From positions 1-48,848 of the forward strand of contig CAZRQF010000001.1 in NCBI GenBank assembly GCA_964602275.1: 48,848 bases of DNA, given 5' to 3'. Shown here in pieces: positions 17,058-25,484 of this stretch. Each line of letters starts with the position of its first letter. Position 1 is the stretch's first letter. The notes under the pieces were generated by a model. It searched no databases and had not been told where the DNA came from. It worked only from the letters and a program-made list of their open reading frames with translations. The DNA is from RGIG6291 sp964602275. Its GTDB lineage: Bacteria; Bacillota; Clostridia; TANB77; UBA1234. The translations under genes were made by a program, and so were the position numbers.

Positions 17058-17786
17058 ATGGGATTACGCTGTGGTTTTTGTTGTACGAAGATAAGAAATA
17101 TAAGTGTAAAAATAGGTCAAAAACAGATTTTAGATAAAGTAAATATACATATTCATTGTGGACACATGACTGTTATTATAGGTAAAAACGGTGCTGGAAA
17201 ATCTACACTTTTGAAAGCAATTTTAGGAGAAATACCGCATACAGGTGAAATATTATTTAAAAATAAAGATGCTGACGGTAAAAAAATAAGAATAGGATAT
17301 GTTCCACAAAAGCTAAATGTAGAAAACTCGCCAATGACTGTATATGATATGATTTCAAGCTACACTTCAAACAAACCAGTATTTTTATTTAAAAGCAAAA
17401 AAAATTACGAAGAAATAAAAAAACATCTAAGAGATTTTGGTGCAGAAAATTTGATAGATAGCAAAGTTAATAGATTATCTGGTGGTGAACTTCAAAGAGT
17501 GTTGCTTGCACTTGCTACAATGCCTTATCCAGACTTACTTATATTAGATGAACCGGTGTCTGGAATTGATAGAAATGGTAAAGAGCAATTTTACAAGAAG
17601 ATAGATGAACTTAAAAAGAATCATGATTTAGCGGTGCTTATGGTTTCTCACGATTTTGAATATATAAAAAAATATGCTGATGATGTAATAATGCTTGATG
17701 GAAAAGTTATAGAGAAAGGCAAAGCGGATGATGTCTTCAAAAGCAAAAATTTTATAGAAACTTTTGGAGGTGAAATATCATGTTAA
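17058..17786 (+). CDS. znuC: zinc ABC transporter ATP-binding protein (ZnuC), with N-terminal Cys cluster
   Basis: This is the ATPase of the zinc importer. The 242-residue protein has Walker A GKNGAGKST, signature LSGGELQR, and Walker B LLILDEPVSGID. The N terminus carries a Cys motif, CGFCC, at residues 5-9 and another Cys in IHCGH near residue 35, a pattern shared by a clostridial branch of metal ABC ATPases and a possible metal-binding element. It overlaps znuB by 7 bases. Confidence 0.9.
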   Translation: MGLRCGFCCTKIRNISVKIGQKQILDKVNIHIHCGHMTVIIGKNGAGKSTLLKAILGEIPHTGEILFKNKDADGKKIRIGYVPQKLNVENSPMTVYDMISSYTSNKPVFLFKSKKNYEEIKKHLRDFGAENLIDSKVNRLSGGELQRVLLALATMPYPDLLILDEPVSGIDRNGKEQFYKKIDELKKNHDLAVLMVSHDFEYIKKYADDVIMLDGKVIEKGKADDVFKSKNFIETFGGEISC

Positions 17787-18577
17787 AGTATGAGTTTATG
17801 CGAAATGCGTTATATGCAATTTTAGCTGTTACACCACTTTTTGGGCTTGTGGGAACTATGATTGTAAATAATAAAATGGCATTTTTTTCAGATTCTTTAG
17901 GGCATTCGGCAATTACAGGGATTGCAATAGGAGCACTACTTGGAATATCAAATCCTACGGTTTCAATGATAATTTTTGCCGTGATATTTGCGTTATTGTT
18001 AAACAAAATAAAAGACTCAAAGAATTCATCAAGAGATACTATAATAAGTGTGTTTTCTTCAACGGCAATAGCCATAGGACTTGTTATACTATCTAAAAAT
18101 GGTAACTTCACAAAATTCTCAAATTATTTGATTGGCGATATTTTAAGTATTGTGCCAAGTGAAATAATAATGATTATAGCAGTAGCACTTGTTATTTTAG
18201 TGTTTTGGCTATTGTTTTTTAACAAATTATTAGCATTGAGCGTTAATGAAACACTTGCAAAAAGCAAAAATATCAATGTAAAGCTTTTTGAAAATTTATT
18301 TATAGTTTTAGTTGCTATAATAGTTATGCTCTCAATAAAATGGGTAGGCGTATTAATAATAAATTCGCTTCTTATATTGCCGGCAGCTGCAAGCAGAAAC
18401 ATTTCAAAAAACATGCGTCAGTATCATTTGTGGGCAGTAGTCTTTTCAGTAGTATCAGGCTTGTTAGGCTTTGTGATTTCTTTCTATCAAAAAATAGCAA
18501 CAGGGCCTACAATTGTACTTGTAGCAAGCGTTATATTCTTTGTTACATATTTACTTAGAAAAAAATCTGAAGATTAA
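17780..18577 (+). CDS. znuB: zinc ABC transporter permease (ZnuB)
   Basis: A 265-residue membrane permease of the ABC-3 family with about eight hydrophobic segments. The conserved FFSDSLGHSAITGIAIG region near residue 35 and the VGVLIINSLLILPAAAS segment near 190 are typical. GGAGGTGA in the end of znuC precedes the ATG. Together with znuA and znuC it makes a complete importer. No strong terminator follows directly; the next structure is the hairpin at 18629. Confidence 0.92.
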   Translation: MLKYEFMRNALYAILAVTPLFGLVGTMIVNNKMAFFSDSLGHSAITGIAIGALLGISNPTVSMIIFAVIFALLLNKIKDSKNSSRDTIISVFSSTAIAIGLVILSKNGNFTKFSNYLIGDILSIVPSEIIMIIAVALVILVFWLLFFNKLLALSVNETLAKSKNINVKLFENLFIVLVAIIVMLSIKWVGVLIINSLLILPAAASRNISKNMRQYHLWAVVFSVVSGLLGFVISFYQKIATGPTIVLVASVIFFVTYLLRKKSED

Positions 18578-18591
18578 TCTAAAATAAAAAC

Positions 18592-18620
18592 TTACGAAAA
18601 TTTTTAAAATATGCTAAAAT
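18592..18620 (+). promoter_or_regulatory. promoter before the small orphan gene
   Basis: TTACGA at 18592-18597 and TAAAAT at 18615-18620 are 17 bases apart, and a TGC just upstream makes an extended -10. Confidence 0.45.
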
Positions 18621-18628
18621 AATATTAG

Positions 18629-18685
18629 AGCGTGTGGTCTAAATGGCGTAATTCCAGCTTTTTAGATAACACGCTTTTTATTTTT
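18629..18685 (+). terminator. promoter-proximal terminator or small RNA
   Basis: Three nested stems, AGCGTGT/ACACGCT, TCTAAA/TTTAGA and TGG/CCA, are followed by TTTTTATTTTTT. The structure begins about two bases after the predicted transcription start, so most transcripts would be RNAs of about 60 bases unless the hairpin is prevented. It could attenuate the gene at 18710 or be a small RNA in its own right. Confidence 0.6.
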
Positions 18686-18709
18686 TAAAGTAAAAAGGGG
18701 TTTTATGTT

Positions 18710-18961
18710 ATGGAAAAGATAAATGAAAAATATTATATAGGAAGTAATAAAAATACATTTATATTGTATGAAAAAAAGATTAGTTCTTCAGGAAAAGAAA
18801 GTTATAAAAATGTGGGATATTTACCATCGCTTGATGCAGTATACAACGCAATTCTTGAAAAAGAAATAAAGGAAGATACATCGCTTTTAAACAATATAAG
18901 GGCAATAAAAGAAATGATACAAGAATTAAAGGATTTTACAGTAAAATATTTAGAAAAATAA
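18710..18961 (+). CDS. small protein of unknown function (83 aa)
   Basis: I do not recognise a characterised family. The 83-residue product is charged, with no signal or membrane segment. The N-terminal half reads as a short beta-rich unit (KYYIGSNKNTFILYEKK, then NVGYLPSLDAVYNAIL), which resembles small phage-type proteins. The C-terminal 35 residues are predicted helical or coiled coil. AAGGGG stands before the ATG at 18710. It sits alone between znuB and rimP behind a promoter and terminator. Confidence 0.7.
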   Translation: MEKINEKYYIGSNKNTFILYEKKISSSGKESYKNVGYLPSLDAVYNAILEKEIKEDTSLLNNIRAIKEMIQELKDFTVKYLEK

Positions 18962-19022
18962 GTAAAAATAAGGTAAAGTAAAAAAGTATAGGTAAAATTT
19001 AATGCATTTTTTATAAAAACGC

Positions 19023-19051
19023 TTGTCAAATGCGTGTGTCCGTAGTATAAT
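19023..19051 (+). promoter_or_regulatory. promoter of the rimP-nusA-infB operon
   Basis: TTGTCA at 19023-19028 and TATAAT at 19046-19051 are 17 bases apart, one of the best promoters in the window. Confidence 0.75.
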
Positions 19052-19076
19052 ATTCATAGCATAATAGTGATTACAT

Positions 19077-19100
19077 AAGAGTGAGGGAGACCTCACTCTT
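19077..19100 (+). promoter_or_regulatory. leader hairpin of the rimP-nusA operon
   Basis: A perfect 10-bp stem, AAGAGTGAGG / CCTCACTCTT, with a GAGA tetraloop lies about 20 bases after the predicted transcription start. The T run after it is weak, so it may be an attenuator, a pause site or a stabilising 5' hairpin. As NusA enhances pausing and termination, feedback on its own operon is possible. Confidence 0.55.
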
Positions 19101-19137
19101 TAATTGTATGAGTATTTGATTTTTAGTAGGAGGCTTT

Positions 19138-19614
19138 ATGACTAAGGTTGAAAAAAGTATTTATGATATTGTACTGCCTGTTACAAAAGAGCTAGGCTAT
19201 TTTTTGTATGATGTCATGTTTGTAAAAGAGGGTAAAGAATATTACCTAAGGATTTTTATTGATAAAGAATCTGGTATCGATTTGGATGATTGTGAAGCTG
19301 TGAGCAATAGAGTAAGTGATTTGCTAGACGAAATTGATCCTATTAGCACATCGTATAATTTAGAAGTTTCGTCTTGTGGTTTAGAAAGACATTTAAGAGA
19401 AGTAGAGCAATATAAAGCTGCACTTGGAAAAGAAATTGAGATTAATTTATTTAAGCCATTAGATGGTGCGAAACAATTTGTTGGAGTTTTGACCGACATT
19501 GACAGTGATAATGTTATTACTTTAAATAATAACGGAAATGATATTAAGCTTAAAATTGATGATGTTTCATCAGCAAAAATTTTATTTAATTGGGAGGATT
19601 TAAAAGATGAATAA
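19138..19614 (+). CDS. rimP: ribosome maturation factor RimP
   Basis: RimP helps early 30S assembly. The 158-residue protein has the N-terminal alpha/beta domain with YYLRIFIDKESGIDLDDCE and the SSCGLERHL block, and a C-terminal SH3-like domain. GGAGG precedes the ATG at 19138. It overlaps nusA by 8 bases and opens the conserved operon rimP-nusA-ylxR-ylxQ-infB-rbfA. Confidence 0.94.
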   Translation: MTKVEKSIYDIVLPVTKELGYFLYDVMFVKEGKEYYLRIFIDKESGIDLDDCEAVSNRVSDLLDEIDPISTSYNLEVSSCGLERHLREVEQYKAALGKEIEINLFKPLDGAKQFVGVLTDIDSDNVITLNNNGNDIKLKIDDVSSAKILFNWEDLKDE

Positions 19615-20653
19615 GGAGTTTTTTGATGCATTAGAGGAGTTAAGTATAGAGAAAGGTATTAATAAAGATTATTTATTAGATGCAATTGAAAATGCACTTG
19701 TTACTGCGTATAAGAAAAATTTTAATTCTTCAGAAAATGTCAAAATTGTTGTTGACGAAAATAATGCAACAATAAAAGTATATTCACTAAAAGAGGTAGT
19801 TGAAGAAGTTTTTGACCCTGCAATTGAAATTGATTTAGACTCTGCTAGAAAGATTGATAAAAAAGCCAAGATGGAAGATGTTGTTGAAGTTGAAATTACG
19901 CCAAAAGACTTTGGAAGAATTTCTGCTCAAACAGCAAAACAAGTTATAGTTCAAAAAATTAGAGAAGCAGAAAGAGAAATTGTTTTTTCTGAGTATTCAG
20001 ATAGACAAGGCGAAATCGTTTCTGGTTTAGTTCAAAAAGTTGATAAGAATGTTATTATTGTTGACTTAGGCAGACTTGAAGGAATATTAACTTTAAATGA
20101 ACAAATACCTACTGAGATATATGAAGTTAACGATAGAATTAAAGCATATGTTTTAGAAGTTCAAAAGAGCAGTAGAGGTGTTCCGCAAATGCTTATTTCT
20201 AGAACACACCCAGGTTTTGTAAGAAGACTTTTAGAGCTTGAAATTCCTGAAATTTATGAAGGATTAATTGAAATTAAAAATATAGTAAGAGAGCCAGGTT
20301 CTAGAACTAAAGTTGCTGTTTATTCAACAGACCCTAACATCGATCCTGTTGGTTCTTGCGTAGGTCCAAGAGGTACAAGAATTCAAAATATTATAAATGA
20401 ATTAAAAAATGAAAAAATCGATATTGTTGAATGGAGTGAAGACCCAGTACAATACATTGCTTCTGCACTTAGTCCAGCAACAGTTTTAGCAGTAGATTTA
20501 GATGAAGAAAACATGACTTCTAAAGTTGTAGTTCCTGATTCACAATTGTCACTTGCTATTGGTAAAGATGGTCAAAATGCTAGAATTTCTGCTAAACTTA
20601 CTGGTTGGAAGATTGATATAAAAAGTGAAAGCCAAATAAAAGCGGGCGAATAA
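19607..20653 (+). CDS. nusA: transcription termination/antitermination protein NusA
   Basis: NusA binds RNA polymerase and nascent RNA and modulates pausing, termination and antitermination. The 348-residue protein has the N-terminal polymerase-binding domain, an S1 domain near 135-200 and two KH domains (DPVGSCVGPRGTRIQNI and LAIGKDGQNARISAKLTGW). It lacks the C-terminal acidic repeats of proteobacterial NusA, as is usual in Bacillota. GGAGG lies in the end of rimP. Confidence 0.95.
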   Translation: MNKEFFDALEELSIEKGINKDYLLDAIENALVTAYKKNFNSSENVKIVVDENNATIKVYSLKEVVEEVFDPAIEIDLDSARKIDKKAKMEDVVEVEITPKDFGRISAQTAKQVIVQKIREAEREIVFSEYSDRQGEIVSGLVQKVDKNVIIVDLGRLEGILTLNEQIPTEIYEVNDRIKAYVLEVQKSSRGVPQMLISRTHPGFVRRLLELEIPEIYEGLIEIKNIVREPGSRTKVAVYSTDPNIDPVGSCVGPRGTRIQNIINELKNEKIDIVEWSEDPVQYIASALSPATVLAVDLDEENMTSKVVVPDSQLSLAIGKDGQNARISAKLTGWKIDIKSESQIKAGE

Positions 20654-20669
20654 TTAGAGGTGAGAATTG

Positions 20670-20933
20670 ATGAAGAAAGTACCACTTAGACGATGTTTAG
20701 GTTGCTTTGAATCTAAGCCAAAAATAGAACTAATTAGAATAGTGAAATCTAAAGACGGTGAGATTAGTCTCGATAAAACTGGCAAGAAACAAGGCCGAGG
20801 TGCATATATTTGTTATGATAAAGAATGTTTAGAAAAGGTTATAAAAACTAAAAAATTAGATAAAGAGTTTGATGTAACAATATCTGCTGATATATATGAA
20901 AATTTAAGGAGAGACTTGGATAGTGATAAATAA
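20670..20933 (+). CDS. ylxR: YlxR family RNA-binding protein (RnpM)
   Basis: An 87-residue basic protein with the YlxR pattern: PLRRCLGCFESKPKIELIR, then GRGAYICYDKEC near the middle and a KTKKLDKEF tail. Family members bind RNA, and in Bacillus the protein was reported to modulate RNase P (RnpM). The ATG at 20670 was chosen over the adjacent TTG because AGAGGTGA is better spaced. It overlaps the next gene by 11 bases. Confidence 0.9.
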   Translation: MKKVPLRRCLGCFESKPKIELIRIVKSKDGEISLDKTGKKQGRGAYICYDKECLEKVIKTKKLDKEFDVTISADIYENLRRDLDSDK

Positions 20934-21243
20934 AATATATTCAATGATTGGTTTGTGCATGAAAGCAGGAAGACTTGCATACGGTAGCGATATGTGTGAG
21001 GAAAAAATTAAAAGTGGTATGGCGAAACTTTTAATTGTAGCTGAAGATGCATCAGATAATACGAAGAATAAATTTGAAAACCTTTGTAATAGTAATTGTA
21101 TAGATTTTGTGTTTTTTGGAATTATAGAAGAAATTAGTCACAGTATTGGTAAAAATAATAAAGCTATAATTGCAGTTCTCGATGAAGGTTTTGCTATAAA
21201 AATAAAAGAAATGTTAAAAGAAATAAAGGGGGCAAATATTTAG
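20923..21243 (+). CDS. ylxQ: L7Ae-family ribosomal protein (YlxQ)
   Basis: A 106-residue kink-turn RNA-binding protein of the L7Ae/L30e/S12e fold, with GLCMKAGRLAYGSDMCEEKI and KLLIVAEDASDNTKNKF. It starts with GTG at 20923 inside the end of ylxR, with AAGGAGA upstream. Position between ylxR and infB is standard in Bacillota. Its binding to K-turn RNA is known from the family; its cellular role is not clear. Confidence 0.9.
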   Translation: MINKIYSMIGLCMKAGRLAYGSDMCEEKIKSGMAKLLIVAEDASDNTKNKFENLCNSNCIDFVFFGIIEEISHSIGKNNKAIIAVLDEGFAIKIKEMLKEIKGANI

Positions 21244-21244
21244 T

Positions 21245-24076
21245 ATGGGAAAGTTAAAAGTACATGAATTGGCAAAAGAATTAGGTATGCAAAGTAAAGA
21301 GTTGGTGGATAGACTTATAAATATGGGATATAGTGTGAAAAATCATATGTCTACACTGGAGGATATGGAAGTAAATGAAATTAAAAATAAACTAAATAAG
21401 AAAGAGACAAAAGCCTCTGACAAAACTCAAAATAAGAAAGAAAAGAAACCAATTGCTCCTGTTATAATTAGAAGAGAAGTTACTAAAATAGAAAACACAC
21501 AAGATGTAGCAAAATCTGATGAAAAACTTGAAAGAAGAGATGATTTAGGTGTTGTTCAAAGAAAAACTAATGCAACTATGAATATTAAATATAGAACAGA
21601 ACCTAGAAAGATAGGCTCTATCACTTCTACTATAACAAATAAGAAAGAAGAAGTAAAAGTTGCACCAAAAGAAGTAAAGGAAGTAAAAGAAGAAATGAAA
21701 GAACCTGTTTTAGAAAATAAAGTTCAAAAGGAAAATGTTATAGAAAAGCCTGAGCAAAAAAAGGAGGCTACTCAAGAAAAGGTAGCTCAAGATACTAACA
21801 AGCCATTTTCAAATTCAAAGCCAAATCAACAAAGATCTTTTGATAAAAATAAAAATGGAAATAATTATAATTCAAATAGACACAATAATAATGGAAATAA
21901 TAATTTCTCAAATAACAGAAATAATAAGCCTCAATTTAATAATAACAATAATAGACAACAAAAAGGTCAAGAAAATAGGGTGGAAAAAGGAATTAAAGAG
22001 ATAATGACAAGCGTTGAAATTCCAGTAAAAGAACCTGCTAGAGAAATTGTAAAAACAGGATATAAAGATAAACAAAAAGATAATAGAAAATTTGAAGAAG
22101 ATACTAGAAAAAATAATAAAGGTAAACAATCAAAAAGTGGAAAAGAAAATATTAATTTTGGTAAGCTAAGAGATTTGCAAACAGAAAGTAATTTTTCAAA
22201 TATGTTTAATGATACTGAAAGTAAAATGTTTGATTATTATGATTTGTCAAAAGAAAGAGGATTTAAAAAGAATAAAAAGAAAACTCCTATTGAAAGTAAA
22301 AATCATATAGAACAAAAAATATTTGAACTTACAGATATTGATATTCCTGAAACTATTACAGTAAAAGACTTGGCAGAAAAATTAAAAAAGCAAGCAAGCG
22401 AAATAATAAAGAAACTTATGGGATATGGTGTGCTTGCAACATTAAATCAAGAGCTTGACTACGATACAGCATATTTAGTTGCATCTGAATTTGGTGTAAA
22501 TGCACATAAAAAAGAAGTTGTAACAGACGAAGATATTTTGTTTGACGATACTGACGATAAAGAAGAGGACTTAGAGCCAAGACCACCAATAGTAGTAGTT
22601 ATGGGGCATGTTGACCATGGTAAAACATCTTTGCTTGATGCTATCCGCTCTACAAATGTTATAGATAGAGAAGCTGGTGGTATTACTCAACATATTGGTG
22701 CATACAAAGTAAAAATTAATGATAGAGAAATTACATTTTTGGATACTCCAGGACATGAAGCATTTACTGCAATGCGTGCAAGAGGAGCACAAGTTACAGA
22801 TGTGGCGATTATTATAGTTGCTGCAAATGATGGTATAATGCCTCAAACAGTTGAAGCTATTAATCATGCTAAAGCTGCTGGTGTTTCAATAATTGTTGCA
22901 ATTAATAAAATTGATTTGCCTGATTCAAATATTGATAAAGTAAAACAGGAATTGACTGAGTATGGATTAGTACCTGAAGAATGGGGTGGAGATACGATTT
23001 GTGTTCCTATTTCTGCAAAACATCACAAAAATATTGATAGTTTATTAGAAATGGTATTGCTAGTTGCTGATATGCAAGAGTTAAAATCTAATCCAAATAA
23101 ACAATCAAAAGGTACAGTGCTAGAAGCTAGACTTGATAAAAACACAGGTATAACAGCATCACTTTTAGTACAAAGAGGTACTTTGAATATTGGCGATACA
23201 ATTGTTGTAGGAAGTGTTATTGGTAAGATTAGAGGAATGACAGATGATAAAGGACAGAAAGTAAAATCTGCTGGACCTTCTACACCTGTTGAAGTAATTG
23301 GACTTCCAGAAGTACCAGAAGCTGGTGAAGTATTTTATGAAGTTGAAAATGAAAAAGTTGCTAAGCATTTGATAGAGAAGAGAAAGAGAAAACAAAGAGA
23401 AGAAATGATTAGAAAGAGTGCACCTGTTACTCTAGATAACTTATTTAATCAAATTGAACAAGGCAAGCTTAAAGATTTGAATATTATTATAAAAGCTGAT
23501 GTTCAAGGCTCAGCACAAGCAATTCGTCAATCGCTTGAAAAAATACAAAATGAAGAAGCAAGAGTTAGAATTATACACTCAAATGTTGGTGCGATAACAG
23601 AATCTGATGTTACACTTGCTAAGGTAACTAACTCAATAATTATCGGATTTAATGTAAGACCAGAACCGCTTGCAAGATCTATCGCTGATAAGGAAAAAGT
23701 AGAAATTAAGATATATTCAGTTATATACAATGCTATTGATGATGTTACAGCAGCTTTAAAAGGAATGTTAAAACCAAAATTTAAAGAAGTAATCCAAGGT
23801 ACAGCAGAAGTAAGACAAGTGTTTAAAATTACTAATGTTGGTATGATTGCAGGATGCTATGTTGTAGATGGAAAAATAGTTAGAAATTCAGGTGTTAGAG
23901 TTTTAAGAGATAATGTAGTAATACACGAAGGAAAACTTGTTTCACTTAAGAGAGAAAAAAATGATGTAAAAGATGTTGCAACTGGATATGAATGTGGTGT
24001 TCAAGTAGAAGACTATAATGATATAAAAGTTGGCGATCATATCGAATCATTTATTATGGAAGAAATCAAACAATAG
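21245..24076 (+). CDS. infB: translation initiation factor IF-2
   Basis: IF-2 is the GTPase that places fMet-tRNA on the 30S subunit and drives subunit joining. The 943-residue protein has an N-terminal IF2-N domain (KVHELAKELGM), a long disordered stretch to about residue 350 that is rich in K, E and then Asn (many N runs near 200-240), a second IF2-N domain, and the G domain with GHVDHGKT near 453, DTPGHE and NKID. Domains II, III and IV follow. A GGGGG site precedes the ATG. Confidence 0.96.
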   Translation: MGKLKVHELAKELGMQSKELVDRLINMGYSVKNHMSTLEDMEVNEIKNKLNKKETKASDKTQNKKEKKPIAPVIIRREVTKIENTQDVAKSDEKLERRDDLGVVQRKTNATMNIKYRTEPRKIGSITSTITNKKEEVKVAPKEVKEVKEEMKEPVLENKVQKENVIEKPEQKKEATQEKVAQDTNKPFSNSKPNQQRSFDKNKNGNNYNSNRHNNNGNNNFSNNRNNKPQFNNNNNRQQKGQENRVEKGIKEIMTSVEIPVKEPAREIVKTGYKDKQKDNRKFEEDTRKNNKGKQSKSGKENINFGKLRDLQTESNFSNMFNDTESKMFDYYDLSKERGFKKNKKKTPIESKNHIEQKIFELTDIDIPETITVKDLAEKLKKQASEIIKKLMGYGVLATLNQELDYDTAYLVASEFGVNAHKKEVVTDEDILFDDTDDKEEDLEPRPPIVVVMGHVDHGKTSLLDAIRSTNVIDREAGGITQHIGAYKVKINDREITFLDTPGHEAFTAMRARGAQVTDVAIIIVAANDGIMPQTVEAINHAKAAGVSIIVAINKIDLPDSNIDKVKQELTEYGLVPEEWGGDTICVPISAKHHKNIDSLLEMVLLVADMQELKSNPNKQSKGTVLEARLDKNTGITASLLVQRGTLNIGDTIVVGSVIGKIRGMTDDKGQKVKSAGPSTPVEVIGLPEVPEAGEVFYEVENEKVAKHLIEKRKRKQREEMIRKSAPVTLDNLFNQIEQGKLKDLNIIIKADVQGSAQAIRQSLEKIQNEEARVRIIHSNVGAITESDVTLAKVTNSIIIGFNVRPEPLARSIADKEKVEIKIYSVIYNAIDDVTAALKGMLKPKFKEVIQGTAEVRQVFKITNVGMIAGCYVVDGKIVRNSGVRVLRDNVVIHEGKLVSLKREKNDVKDVATGYECGVQVEDYNDIKVGDHIESFIMEEIKQ

Positions 24077-24088
24077 AAAGGATTTTGT

Positions 24089-24466
24089 ATGGAAAGAACA
24101 GATCGAATTGAAGAAGAAATAAAGAAAATTGTTAGTGTTATTATTGATAGAGAATTAAAAGATCCAAGACTTGACGGATTGATTAGTGTAACAAAAGTTA
24201 CAGTATCAAAAGATTTAAAATATTGCAAAATATTTGTTAGTATGCTTGGCACGAAAGATAATGATGCAGCGATGAAAGCGTTAGAGTCTGCTGCGGGTTA
24301 TGTTAGAAGAGAGGTTGGCTCAAAAGTTAGAATGCATACTACACCAGAAATTAAGTTTGAATTTGATGATTCAATGGAATATGGAGCACATATACAAAAT
24401 ATAATTAATGGATTAGATATAAAACATGATGAAGATGATATAGAAGAAAGTGAGGAGAATGCTTAA
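24089..24466 (+). CDS. rbfA: ribosome-binding factor A
   Basis: RbfA is a KH-like 30S assembly factor acting near the 5' helix of 16S rRNA. The 125-residue protein shows RIEEEIKKIVSVIIDRELKDPR at the start, the VTVSKDLKYCKIFVS strand region and PEIKFEFDDS near the end; the acidic tail is common. GAAAGGA precedes the ATG. It abuts nrnA with no gap. Confidence 0.94.
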   Translation: MERTDRIEEEIKKIVSVIIDRELKDPRLDGLISVTKVTVSKDLKYCKIFVSMLGTKDNDAAMKALESAAGYVRREVGSKVRMHTTPEIKFEFDDSMEYGAHIQNIINGLDIKHDEDDIEESEENA

Positions 24467-25423
24467 ATGGCAACTGTTTTAGATAATATAAAAGAGAGCA
24501 TAGCAAACTCTAATTCTATATTAATACTTACACATGAAAATCCTGATGGAGATGCAGTTGGAAGTTCACTTGGATTTATGCATGCATTAAAAAAACTTGA
24601 CAAAGAAGTTACTGTGTTAATTCCTACTGTAAATTCAATGTATTCTTTTTTGCCAGGGTTTGACGAAATAAAAAAAGAAATCGATGATTATAGAAAATAT
24701 GATTTATGTATTGCACTAGATGCAAGTGACTTAGAAAGATTGCATGTTTGCAGACCATATTTTGAGGCGATTGAAAATACAATTGTAATTGACCATCATA
24801 TAACAAATCAAAACTATGCAGATGTTAACTATGTAAATGCAATTGCATCTTCAACTTGTCAAAACTTAATAATTGTTCTTGCGTTTTTAGGAATATCTAT
24901 AAGTAAAGAAATTGCAGAATGTCTTTATACAGGAATTCTTACAGATACGGGTGGTTTTAGATATAATACTCAATCTGAAACTTTTGAATTTGCAGGAATG
25001 CTTGCAGAAACTGGAATAGATATAGCGAAAATATATAGACTTATTTTTGATACAACAACCGAAAAGAGAACAAGACTTTTAAGTAGAGCGTTAAATAGAC
25101 TTGAACTATTAGAAAATGGCAAAATTGCTTTTACATATATTACTACATCAGATGTTGAAGAACTAAAAAATGAAGATGGTGACCAAGAAGGTATTGTTAA
25201 CTTTGGAAGAAATATTGAAGGCGTAGAAGTTTCAATATTTGTGAGAGAAAAAGATGGAAAATACAAAGTTAGTTTAAGAGCAAATGAATATGTAGATGTA
25301 TCACAAATATCTGCCAAATTTGCTGGTGGTGGACATCTAAGAGCTGCTGGATTTGAAATTTCTATGTCATTAGACCAAATAAAACAAACTGTTGTTGAAG
25401 AAATAAAAAAACAATTAAAATAA
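24467..25423 (+). CDS. nrnA: DHH-family nanoRNase / PAP phosphatase (NrnA)
   Basis: NrnA degrades 2- to 5-base RNA and dephosphorylates 3'-phosphoadenosine 5'-phosphate. The 318-residue protein has the DHH-domain motifs HENPDGDAVGSSLG, ALDASD, IDHHITN and TGGFRYNT, and the DHHA1 domain motif GGGHLRAAG at the C terminus. AGGAG in the end of rbfA precedes the ATG. Its place between rbfA and truB is conserved in Bacillota. Confidence 0.92.
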   Translation: MATVLDNIKESIANSNSILILTHENPDGDAVGSSLGFMHALKKLDKEVTVLIPTVNSMYSFLPGFDEIKKEIDDYRKYDLCIALDASDLERLHVCRPYFEAIENTIVIDHHITNQNYADVNYVNAIASSTCQNLIIVLAFLGISISKEIAECLYTGILTDTGGFRYNTQSETFEFAGMLAETGIDIAKIYRLIFDTTTEKRTRLLSRALNRLELLENGKIAFTYITTSDVEELKNEDGDQEGIVNFGRNIEGVEVSIFVREKDGKYKVSLRANEYVDVSQISAKFAGGGHLRAAGFEISMSLDQIKQTVVEEIKKQLK

Positions 25424-25429
25424 TAAATA

Positions 25430-25459
25430 GGTTGCTTTTTAAAAAAGCAGCCTTTGTTT
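25430..25459 (+). terminator. hairpin between nrnA and truB
   Basis: GGTTGCTTTT (25430-25439) pairs with AAAAGCAGCC (25443-25452) with one G-U pair and a 3-base loop, followed by a short T run. It probably reduces rather than abolishes read-through into truB. Confidence 0.6.
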
Positions 25460-25484
25460 AACTAATATAAAAATAGGTGAAAAT

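Noticed and set aside
19077..19100. rimP leader hairpin as a full intrinsic terminator
   Set aside because: The stem is good but the T tract is too weak to claim termination, so it is listed only as a leader hairpin.
21840..21970. Low-complexity AAT repeats as a possible microsatellite
   Set aside because: They encode the Asn-rich linker of IF-2 with mixed codons and no strict repeat unit.
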